In this document: in pieces, positions 1-6,440 of the stretch
Position numbering within the stretch: the stretch's first letter is position 1
How the letters are laid out: every line of letters starts with the position of its first letter
Assembly: GCA_002398365.1 (NCBI GenBank)
Contig: DGYK01000056.1
Span: 20,089-35,981, forward strand
Direction of reading: 5' to 3'
DNA: 15,893 nt
Source of the DNA: Flammeovirgaceae bacterium UBA5008
GTDB lineage: Bacteria > Bacteroidota > Bacteroidia > Cytophagales > Cyclobacteriaceae
Made by a program: the position numbers and the translations under genes
The notes under the pieces: model-generated
Seen by the model: only the letters and a program-made list of their open reading frames with translations
What the model was told of the DNA's origin: nothing
The model's database searches: none

Positions 1-29
1 GGCATTCTAACCAGCTGAACTACCGGACC
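1..29 (-). tRNA. Partial tRNA, probably tRNA-Asp (5' part only)
   Basis: Read on the minus strand, these bases give the acceptor 5' strand GGTCCGG, then TA, and a D-arm with AGCTGGTTAGAA, a typical tRNA 5' third. The rest, including the anticodon, lies outside the window. From memory of Bacteroidota tRNAs this 5' end matches tRNA-Asp(GTC), but without the anticodon the identity is an inference. It lies about 90 nt downstream of a promoter on the same strand. Confidence 0.75.
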
Positions 30-124
30 AAACTATCAATTAAGAACCATCTAATCAACCCTTTTCGTCACTACGGGCGAGCTCAAATCGTGATTGAACC
101 CTCAGACAATTGCTAAACGAGGCG

Positions 125-155
125 CAAAGATAACTTTGCGTTTCATTAATCCAAA
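125..155 (-). promoter_or_regulatory. Bacteroidota-type promoter for the tRNA
   Basis: On the minus strand TTTG (155-152) is followed after 19 nt by TATCTTTG (132-125). This fits the TTTG-N19-TAnnTTTG promoter of Bacteroidota exactly. Transcription would begin near 118 and run through about 90 nt of leader into the tRNA. No other gene is visible in 30-118. The -7 element sits in a perfect inverted repeat (123-140), so the plus strand also shows a TAnnTTTG word. Confidence 0.7.
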
Positions 156-176
156 AAAAACATTTCAGATATTTTT

Positions 177-1211
177 CTAACGCCTTTTCGGCTTTATAAA
201 CTCCGAAGCTCTTTTCTTCAATATACCCACTTCGCGAAAGCGATAACCAAACACCAAACGAAATGTACCATTACGACTCGATAGGTGAACGTTCTCATAA
301 TCAATCTCTACCGACTGGTAAGTGTAGGTCATTCCTGCAAAAAAGCGCTCGGAGTTCAACCCTCCGGTAATTCGCCAATTAATATAGGGGCGAACATCTA
401 CTTGCGATTTGTGATCAGAGAGTTTGCTGTATTCAAAAAATTGTAGAACCGGCCCCACTGCTACATTGCTTCCAATAAACCAGTTTTTATGAAGAACCAG
501 ATTATACCCGTATCCTCCCGATACGGCAATGGTTTGATATTGCATGTGATCAAAACCGCCTTGTGTATCCAGTGTCTTTTGGTGGTATTGATTGTAGACG
601 AGCGAATCAGCGCCTAGCGTAAAATGATTGTACGACACACTGACCAAAGGCGAACCGGCACTTCGCAACTGACGCTCATAAAAGTTATAAATTGCTCGCA
701 CTGAATACTTTCTTTTGTTGGTAAAGAAAAGTGCTGAAATGCCTCGATTGCTTGTGGCAATATCTCTTCGCTGAAGTTTTGGGATTCCGCTCGGAATCGG
801 CACTTGCGAGTCTTCCAAATAATAGCCTTTATAATCTTCTTGGAACAGCTCCACATCCCAATTTTTTCCTACCAAACTTGCCTGGAGGTCAAATGAATTG
901 GACTCACCATATTCGGTAATACTGGAAGATGGCCGCGGAATAGCCACAATGAATTGAAAGCCAATTTCGAACAAGTAAAATCCTAGCCCGGTGTGAAAAC
1001 GAATATTAGGACTGAAGGTAAGATTGCTATTGGTATTGGAGGCATTCTGCAGCACAAACGATGAGGCACGCTGGCGAAAGACCGGCCAAACGAAAAAGTA
1101 ATCCGGAAAACGTTCGATGTATTGCGCTCGGGAAATAGAGTCCAGATACTCCTTTTGTGAAAACAGAGAAGTACTTATTAAAAAGAGAGGGATAATCAAT
1201 AGGTAGCGCAC
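177..1211 (-). CDS. DUF4421-like outer-membrane beta-barrel protein
   Basis: A 344-aa protein with an N-terminal signal peptide (hydrophobic residues 4-16, likely cut after Ser18 before Gln19). The rest alternates polar and aromatic residues with many Tyr/Phe and Gly, as in an outer-membrane barrel. The stretch around residues 65-90 (FSPNIRFHTGLGFYLFEIGF) resembles the start of the DUF4421 family, found in Bacteroidota and without a known function; the family call is from memory. The C-terminal strand (FRLVFGYRFR) is followed by a basic tail. The start codon is GTG at 1211-1209, only 3 nt after the ku stop, so the two are probably co-transcribed and translationally coupled. No Shine-Dalgarno is visible. 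No specific role can be assigned; a link to Ku function is not implied by the protein itself. Confidence 0.75.
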   Translation of the reverse strand: MRYLLIIPLFLISTSLFSQKEYLDSISRAQYIERFPDYFFVWPVFRQRASSFVLQNASNTNSNLTFSPNIRFHTGLGFYLFEIGFQFIVAIPRPSSSITEYGESNSFDLQASLVGKNWDVELFQEDYKGYYLEDSQVPIPSGIPKLQRRDIATSNRGISALFFTNKRKYSVRAIYNFYERQLRSAGSPLVSVSYNHFTLGADSLVYNQYHQKTLDTQGGFDHMQYQTIAVSGGYGYNLVLHKNWFIGSNVAVGPVLQFFEYSKLSDHKSQVDVRPYINWRITGGLNSERFFAGMTYTYQSVEIDYENVHLSSRNGTFRLVFGYRFREVGILKKRASEFIKPKRR

Positions 1212-1214
1212 CGG

Positions 1215-2054
1215 CTAGCTTGCCTTTCGATGGCGGGTTGTTTCCTTTTTTTCTTTAGCTGTTGCACCCACCGCTTTCTCCATTGGCTTCTTCTTGGCTT
1301 CGATACTAGCCTTCAATGCCGTCATAATATCCACTACCTTCGGCTCTTCTTCCACCACCATCACAATTTCTTTGCCTTCGATTTTCGCATCAATAATTGA
1401 TTTCAAGGCATCGTAGTAGCGATCTTTCATTTCAATCTTGCCAAAGGTAGTCGACATCGAATCGACCAGCGTCTTTGCTAATTTCAATTGCTCCTTATCT
1501 GTCTTTACATCAATCAGTTGAGGTACTTCGCCTATGTTTTTAACTTCATTGGGGTAGCGCAGTCGATACATCAAAATGCCGCCCTCATGCGGAGTCAACA
1601 GCACGGGCGTTTCGCGATCGCGAAGCACTACTTTACCGACACCTACCTTTCCGGTTTCTTTCAAAACTTCCTTTAGTAATCCATAAGTTTTAGCCGCAAG
1701 ATCTCCATCGGGTCCTATGAAATAGGGAGCTTCAAACAAAGTTGGATGCACCTCTTGTGTGTTAACGAAGCCTTCGATCTCAATTACCTTTTCGCTCTTC
1801 AGTTTTACCTTATCTAAATCGGTTTGTTCTATGATCACGTACTGACCCGGCTCGTATTGATAGCCCTTCACGATTTCTTCCGCACGCAAAGGCTGACCAG
1901 TTACCTTGTCTTTCTTCTCGTAGCTCACAGGATTGTGGCCTTCTTTGGAAAGGAGGTTGAAGCTGATGGTCTGCCCTGTATCAATCGCGTTGTAAATCCG
2001 AACCGGAATAGTAACCAGCGAAAATTGGATGTGACCTTTCCAGATAGCTCTCAT
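1215..2054 (-). CDS. ku: Ku protein, non-homologous end joining
   Basis: Bacterial Ku forms a homodimeric ring that threads onto double-strand DNA ends and recruits ligase D for end joining. The protein (279 aa from the ATG at 2054) starts MRAIWKGHIQFSLVTIPVRI, the hallmark Ku N-terminus. It keeps the beta-barrel core through VLLTPHEGGILMYRLRYP and ends in a Lys-rich tail (about residues 250-279), as bacterial Ku proteins do for DNA/LigD contacts. The open frame extends two codons upstream to a TTG at 2060, but family alignment favours the ATG. There is no SD sequence. LigD, often adjacent, is not in this window. The downstream DUF4421-like gene follows after 3 nt. A 108-bp gap separates ku from the upstream kinase gene, so it may have its own promoter; I only see a weak candidate. 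Confidence 0.93.
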   Translation of the reverse strand: MRAIWKGHIQFSLVTIPVRIYNAIDTGQTISFNLLSKEGHNPVSYEKKDKVTGQPLRAEEIVKGYQYEPGQYVIIEQTDLDKVKLKSEKVIEIEGFVNTQEVHPTLFEAPYFIGPDGDLAAKTYGLLKEVLKETGKVGVGKVVLRDRETPVLLTPHEGGILMYRLRYPNEVKNIGEVPQLIDVKTDKEQLKLAKTLVDSMSTTFGKIEMKDRYYDALKSIIDAKIEGKEIVMVVEEEPKVVDIMTALKASIEAKKKPMEKAVGATAKEKKETTRHRKAS

Positions 2055-2162
2055 AAACAATGGGATTAACTTAGTTTAAAAAATGAGGTGCAAGCTATTA
2101 AAGCATTGTAAATGAAGCACTTTTTAAATAAAAAAGCAATACTTAATCCCGGAGAGGCAATT

Positions 2163-3479
2163 CTACAGCTTTACGTAAGAAGTGGTGTCGATGGAAGCTT
2201 TCAGCTCATTTAAAAGGTTATAGAGCCCGTAATACGTGCGATTGATGTACAAGGCATCTTTTACACCTCTGGCTTTTTTAGATTCTCTGAATTCCTTCAT
2301 TTTACCAATTTCCTCTCCGAACTGATACAACTGCCGGAAGTATTCGGAATCCGAAAAGTCAAAGCGGGGTGTGCGGAATGGTCTGCCTAAAAGCTCGACT
2401 AATTTTGAGAAGGTCTGAATAAAGAAGTGTTTATCCTCATCGGTGTCATCGTCATAAATGAACCGTAGCTCTTTGAACACGCGCAGCTTCTTCTCTTCGT
2501 TTTGCAGGATGTCCGGATGCAAAAGCTGGAAGTACGTCTTATGAAAAGTAGTTGGGATCACTTTCACACAACCAAAGTCTATTATGCCTAGCTTGCGATC
2601 GGGTGTAATAATGAAATTGCCTGGATGCGGATCTGCATGCAACGAGTGTAGTGTGTGCATTTGAAAATGATAGAAGTCCCACAATGCCTGTCCTAGCTTC
2701 TGCCCTTCTTCAGCCGTGAGGACTTTCTGCTTAAGTATTTCGCCTAATGGCTGACCTTCCACCCAATCCATTGTCAAAATGCGCGAAGATGAGAACTCGG
2801 GATAGTATGTTGGGAAAAACAGATTGGGAATGTCTTTGCATAGGGTGGACAAATCAATGGAGCGTTGCAACTCCAACTCGTAGTTGGCTTCTTCCAAAAG
2901 GCGAGATTCTACTTCCCCAATAAACTCATTGTATTCAGAAACGTTGAGCTTAAACATACGCAAGGCAATGGGCTTCACCATCGCCAAATCACTTTTCACA
3001 CTATCTCCCACTCCGGGATACTGAATTTTAACAGCCAGTTTCTTTCCCTTATACGTTGCCTGATGTACTTGACCAATCGAAGCCGCATTGGAAGCGCTGG
3101 TAGAGAAGGCGTCAAAGATTTCGTTGGGCCGCTTGCCAAAGGCTTTCTCGAACGTGCGCACCACCAGCGGATATGACAATGGCGGAGCACTGTATTGCGC
3201 CATCGCAAATTGATTTTGATAAGCAGTTGGCAACAGGTTTTTATCCATGCTCAGCATTTGAGCCACTTTTAGCGCACTGCCCTTTAACTGACTGAGGGAG
3301 TTGTAGATATCGACTGCATTGTTGGCGTGGAGTTCGTCTTTCGTTTGATCAGGATTGACCAACTTCTTGCTGTAATGCTTTAGGTAGTTCGTTCCGATTT
3401 TCGCACCGGTTGAAATGAATTTGGAAGCACGTTGAACTTTCGTGGTAGGGATGCTGGTTTGCTCCTTTTGCTTGGCCAT
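2163..3479 (-). CDS. ABC1/UbiB-family atypical protein kinase-like protein
   Basis: A 438-aa member of the ABC1/ADCK/UbiB family, atypical kinases or ATPases tied to quinone and lipid metabolism. Visible motifs: KGSALKVAQMLSMD (66-79), corresponding to the family KxGQ helix; the Ala-rich loop NAASIGQVH (131-139); the VAIK-type lysine in LAVKIQ (Lys151); the catalytic-loop block HADPHPGN (281-288); and DFG (301-303). It is shorter than E. coli UbiB and I see no C-terminal membrane segments. Note that the KxGQ glycine is Ala73 here. It follows the TetR-type gene by 9 nt, so the two form an operon and the regulator may control it. The substrate is unknown; COQ8-like involvement in menaquinone or lipid homeostasis is only an inference. 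Confidence 0.88.
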   Translation of the reverse strand: MAKQKEQTSIPTTKVQRASKFISTGAKIGTNYLKHYSKKLVNPDQTKDELHANNAVDIYNSLSQLKGSALKVAQMLSMDKNLLPTAYQNQFAMAQYSAPPLSYPLVVRTFEKAFGKRPNEIFDAFSTSASNAASIGQVHQATYKGKKLAVKIQYPGVGDSVKSDLAMVKPIALRMFKLNVSEYNEFIGEVESRLLEEANYELELQRSIDLSTLCKDIPNLFFPTYYPEFSSSRILTMDWVEGQPLGEILKQKVLTAEEGQKLGQALWDFYHFQMHTLHSLHADPHPGNFIITPDRKLGIIDFGCVKVIPTTFHKTYFQLLHPDILQNEEKKLRVFKELRFIYDDDTDEDKHFFIQTFSKLVELLGRPFRTPRFDFSDSEYFRQLYQFGEEIGKMKEFRESKKARGVKDALYINRTYYGLYNLLNELKASIDTTSYVKL

Positions 3480-3488
3480 TTTTTCACA

Positions 3489-4166
3489 CTAATTTTTTGA
3501 GTTCTGATACAGAAACTTTCCGAAGTCCAGCGCATTGTCTAAAACACCTTTGCCGATAAGCTCAAAAGCCAGTGTTACTGATTTCTCGATGGCAGCATCG
3601 GTCTTCTCAAAAGCGGGGCTCTGGTCCTTCGCCCAGAATTGTAAAATGAACCACAGTTGCATCCAAAACAGGTGATGGTAATGATCATCTAAAAAGGGTC
3701 TTTTTGCCACTTCTCCTGTGCTTTTGGCTTCCGCCAATACCGAGTTAATCCAATCTTCAAAACTCTTCTTAAATCCTTTGATAAAATCGGGCAACAAAAC
3801 AGGAGGTTTTACGGAGGAGAGCTGATGCAACACAAAGCTGCGATCGTTTTTCAATAGCTCAACCAGCGAAAAATAGAAAGTGAGTACCTTTTCCTGAGCG
3901 GTAAATTGTACATACGCTTCATCGCTGGTTAATCGATCCACCGTAGTGGAAATGTACCCTTGCCAAATTGATTTTTCGATCGACTCGAAAGAAGCAAAGT
4001 GAGTATAAAACTCCGCTTCCGTTAGTTGAAGGTCTTTACAGAAGCTAAAAACAGAGGCCGGTTTTTTACCGTTCGTTAAGAGATAATTGCGGTAAGCAGA
4101 TTGAATCTCGGATGGATTTAAACTCGTTTTTTTTGATTTCGCTTTTTTTGTGGTTTCCATATGCAT
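3489..4166 (-). CDS. TetR-type transcriptional regulator
   Basis: A 225-aa mostly helical protein. A Lys-rich N-terminus (5-14) precedes a short HTH-like segment around residues 28-70 (SVFSFCKDLQLTEAEFYTHF followed by ESIEKSIWQGY), where the helix-turn-helix plus 'yxhF' pattern matches TetR N-domains. The remainder is a helical ligand/dimer domain rich in aromatic residues. The start is ATG at 4166; a second ATG at 4160 would drop only Met-His. Its stop lies 9 nt before the ABC1-family kinase gene, giving a two-gene operon. The 74-bp region shared with the divergent TPR gene would be the natural place for an autoregulatory operator, but I found no convincing palindrome. No effector can be predicted. 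Confidence 0.75.
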   Translation of the reverse strand: MHMETTKKAKSKKTSLNPSEIQSAYRNYLLTNGKKPASVFSFCKDLQLTEAEFYTHFASFESIEKSIWQGYISTTVDRLTSDEAYVQFTAQEKVLTFYFSLVELLKNDRSFVLHQLSSVKPPVLLPDFIKGFKKSFEDWINSVLAEAKSTGEVAKRPFLDDHYHHLFWMQLWFILQFWAKDQSPAFEKTDAAIEKSVTLAFELIGKGVLDNALDFGKFLYQNSKN

Positions 4167-4240
4167 GTAAACAGAATTGAATAGAAATAGTTGAGCTTTC
4201 TATGCGCGAATTTTTACTTTACTTGCGATTCATCCAGGTT

Positions 4241-5437
4241 ATGCGTTTTACCGCCTATATTCTCTTCCTGCTATCGGTTGAGATGGCCTTTGCTCAGAAG
4301 CAACGAACTCCTGCTGATCTTTATGCGTTGGGCGAACGCGCCATTCAGAATCAATCGTATCGTACTGCTTTAGCACATTTCAATGAATGCCTGCGAATCG
4401 ATCCCTATTTCTGGGATGCCTACTCGCTAAGAGGTTTCGCTAAAGAAAAACTGGGCGACTCCAAAGGAGCGATTACAGACTACAATATTTATCTGGAAGC
4501 GAAGCCGCAAGATGCAGAAGCCCTACTCACCAGAGGTCTACTCAGGTACAATAATGGGCAATGGGCAGCTGCCAAAGATGATTTCAAGAAATTACTATCA
4601 ATGCCTCCGGGAGAAACAAATACCGTATTTTTTCAAACAGACAAAGGTGGACAGAGCAACAAAGTCTTTACTACACAGGGTAATTCGAAAGCCATTTACC
4701 TGAATTACTTGGGATTAATTGAATGGAAACTAAAACAGTACAAACAAGGAATTGCTTACCTCGATTCGGCTATTCAATTAGAGAAATCAACTGCAGACTA
4801 TTATGTGAATCGCGGATTGATCCGGCAATCTTCTAAAGACACCATTGGGGCATTAGCCGACTATAAACAAGCGCTTACATTGGACGATGATCACCCGACT
4901 GCCATTCACAACGTAGCGGTGCTATCAGGTTTTCAAGGCAACTTAACTGAATCGGAAAAACAGTTGACGGATGCAATCGCCAAGAATCCAAAGTTGCCTT
5001 ACTCCTACTCTGAACGCGGCTACGTTCGGCTGAAGCTCAAAAACTGGAAAGGCGCGATCGATGATTTTACGCAAGCCATTTCGCTGGATTCAGACGAACC
5101 GGATAACTACTTGCAGCGTGGCATCGCTAAAGAGAAATCGAAGGATCATCCAGGGGCGCTGGCTGATTACACCCACGCTACCCGCATCAAATCGGACTAT
5201 GAAAGCGCCTGGCTGCATCGGGGAAATTTGTTGACCAAAATGAATCGGCATGCCGAAGCCATTGAAGATTACACAATCGCAATTTCATTGTATCCGGAAT
5301 ATAGCCTTGCCTACTACAACCGGGCGCTGACCTATCATAAACTGGGAAAACTGAAAGAAGCTTGCAACGACCTGAAACAAGCGCAAAGGCTCCAAATGAA
5401 AATAGACGCCAAAGTGATGACGTCTATTTGCAAATGA
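4241..5437 (+). CDS. Secreted tetratricopeptide-repeat (TPR) protein
   Basis: From the ATG at 4241 the product is 398 aa and begins with a clean signal peptide (MRFTAYILFLLSVEMAFA, cut before Gln19). An upstream in-frame ATG at 4202 would put 13 extra residues before it, so 4241 is preferred. About ten TPR units of 34 residues follow. Three (about 26-123) precede a 27-residue polar insert (about 124-150, with TNTVFFQTDKGGQSN) that breaks the array, and seven more continue to the C-terminus. Repeat signatures such as G..K.K...GA..DY..A..L are clear throughout. TPR arrays are protein-binding scaffolds; here it should act in the periplasm or on the membrane surface. The gene is monocistronic, divergent from the TetR-type gene and convergent with metF (13 bp between stops). 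Partner unknown. Confidence 0.88.
   Translation: MRFTAYILFLLSVEMAFAQKQRTPADLYALGERAIQNQSYRTALAHFNECLRIDPYFWDAYSLRGFAKEKLGDSKGAITDYNIYLEAKPQDAEALLTRGLLRYNNGQWAAAKDDFKKLLSMPPGETNTVFFQTDKGGQSNKVFTTQGNSKAIYLNYLGLIEWKLKQYKQGIAYLDSAIQLEKSTADYYVNRGLIRQSSKDTIGALADYKQALTLDDDHPTAIHNVAVLSGFQGNLTESEKQLTDAIAKNPKLPYSYSERGYVRLKLKNWKGAIDDFTQAISLDSDEPDNYLQRGIAKEKSKDHPGALADYTHATRIKSDYESAWLHRGNLLTKMNRHAEAIEDYTIAISLYPEYSLAYYNRALTYHKLGKLKEACNDLKQAQRLQMKIDAKVMTSICK
5400..5429 (-). terminator. Candidate terminator hairpin for the met operon
   Basis: A 9-bp perfect stem (AAATAGACG / CGTCTATTT) with a 12-nt loop lies 22 nt beyond the metF stop. On the minus strand it is followed by TTCATTT, a weak U-tract. It sits inside the 3' end of the convergent TPR gene. 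On the plus strand no T-run follows, so it fits the metF direction better. Confidence 0.35.
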
Positions 5438-5450
5438 GTTGAAAGCAAAC

Positions 5451-6407
5451 TTAGAATAACTGCTTGGCAATTTTATAAATCGGATCGGATTTGCCCATGG
5501 AGTAAAAGTGAACCAGTGGCACACCGTGTTGCATCAGCTCTTTTGATTGCTTTACCGTCCATTCAATTCCTACTTGTTTTACGGCTGCATTGTCTTTGCA
5601 CTTCTCAATTTCATCGGCCAACTCTTCCGGTAAGTCGATATGGAAGATGGTAGGCAGCACGTTTGTTTGTGTTTTCGTAGTGATCGGCTTAATGCCCGGT
5701 ATGATGGGCACCGTAATTCCTATCTCGCGGCACTTGGCAACGAATTCGAAAAACTTCTGGTTATCGAAAAACATCTGGGTGACGATGTACTCCGCTCCCA
5801 AGTCGATTTTGTTCTTTAGGTACTTCAAATCAATTTTCAGGTTTGGCGCTGAAAAGTGTTTTTCAGGATAGCCTGCAACACCAATACAAAAATTGGTTGG
5901 AGAAGCATTTTCCAACTCTTCGTCAATAAAGCGGCCTTGATTCATTTTTACAACTTGCTCTACCAATTCGGAGGCATACTTGTGTCCATCCGGATCAGGA
6001 ATAAAGCGGGCTTCCGATTTAATGGCATCGCCCTGCAGAGCCAGCACATTGTCAATTCCTAAAAAGTGCAAGTCGATCAGCGCATTCTCGGTTTCTTCCT
6101 TGTTAAAGCCACCACAAATGATGTGTGGCACGGTATCAACTTTGTAATGATTTTGAATAGCCGCACAAATCCCTACAGTACCGGGACGCTTGCGCGTAGA
6201 ACGTTTTTCCAGCAAGCCATTCTCTTTCTTTTTGTAAACGTATTCTTCACGATGATAGGTAACATCGATGAACGGAGGTTTGAACTCCATCAGCGGATCC
6301 ATGTTATCGAACAAGGTGCGAATGTTCTCTCCTTTCAATGGCGGAAGTATCTCTAAACTGAAGAGCGTTTTTCCGTTGGCGTTTTTTATATGATCAACTA
6401 CTTTCAT
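5451..6407 (-). CDS. metF: Methylenetetrahydrofolate reductase
   Basis: MetF reduces 5,10-methylene-THF to 5-methyl-THF with FAD, supplying the methyl donor for methionine synthase. The 318-aa product is near the usual bacterial length and forms a single TIM-barrel domain. Visible features are FSLEILPP near the N-terminus (Glu19, the position of the catalytic Glu of E. coli MetF), IDVTYHREE (47-55), VLALQGD (121-127, where E. coli has LALRGD with its FAD-contacting Asp), EYIVTQMFFD and IIPGIKPI. The start is ATG at 6407, 33 nt after the metH C-half gene. It is therefore the third gene of the riboswitch-controlled methionine operon, and its job matches the neighbours directly. Gln replacing the usual Arg in the LRGD motif is the only small oddity. 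Confidence 0.96.
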   Translation of the reverse strand: MKVVDHIKNANGKTLFSLEILPPLKGENIRTLFDNMDPLMEFKPPFIDVTYHREEYVYKKKENGLLEKRSTRKRPGTVGICAAIQNHYKVDTVPHIICGGFNKEETENALIDLHFLGIDNVLALQGDAIKSEARFIPDPDGHKYASELVEQVVKMNQGRFIDEELENASPTNFCIGVAGYPEKHFSAPNLKIDLKYLKNKIDLGAEYIVTQMFFDNQKFFEFVAKCREIGITVPIIPGIKPITTKTQTNVLPTIFHIDLPEELADEIEKCKDNAAVKQVGIEWTVKQSKELMQHGVPLVHFYSMGKSDPIYKIAKQLF

Positions 6408-6440
6408 AGATTTCTTAAATCGTTGTTCGTTTCATTTCTT

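Noticed and set aside
30..118. A second tRNA or tRNA remnant between promoter and tRNA
   Set aside because: GGGTTCAATC on the minus strand resembles a T-arm, but no matching stem or acceptor is present.
2055..2060. TTG at 2060 as the ku start
   Set aside because: The ATG two codons downstream gives the canonical Ku N-terminus MRAIWKG.
2055..2162. Promoter for ku (TAGCTTGC) and an A/T hairpin (CTTTTT/AAAAAG) as terminator of the kinase gene
   Set aside because: The -7 word is one base short of TAnnTTTG and no -33 is at proper spacing. The hairpin is only weak A-T pairs.
1215..4166. Ku, kinase-like protein and regulator as a defence island
   Set aside because: Each belongs to a common housekeeping or regulatory family, there is no nuclease or sensor partner, and base composition matches the flanks.
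4167..4240. TetR operator or divergent promoter
   Set aside because: TACTTTAC matches TAnnTTTG at only 6 of 8 positions and there is no clear palindrome, so I do not list it.
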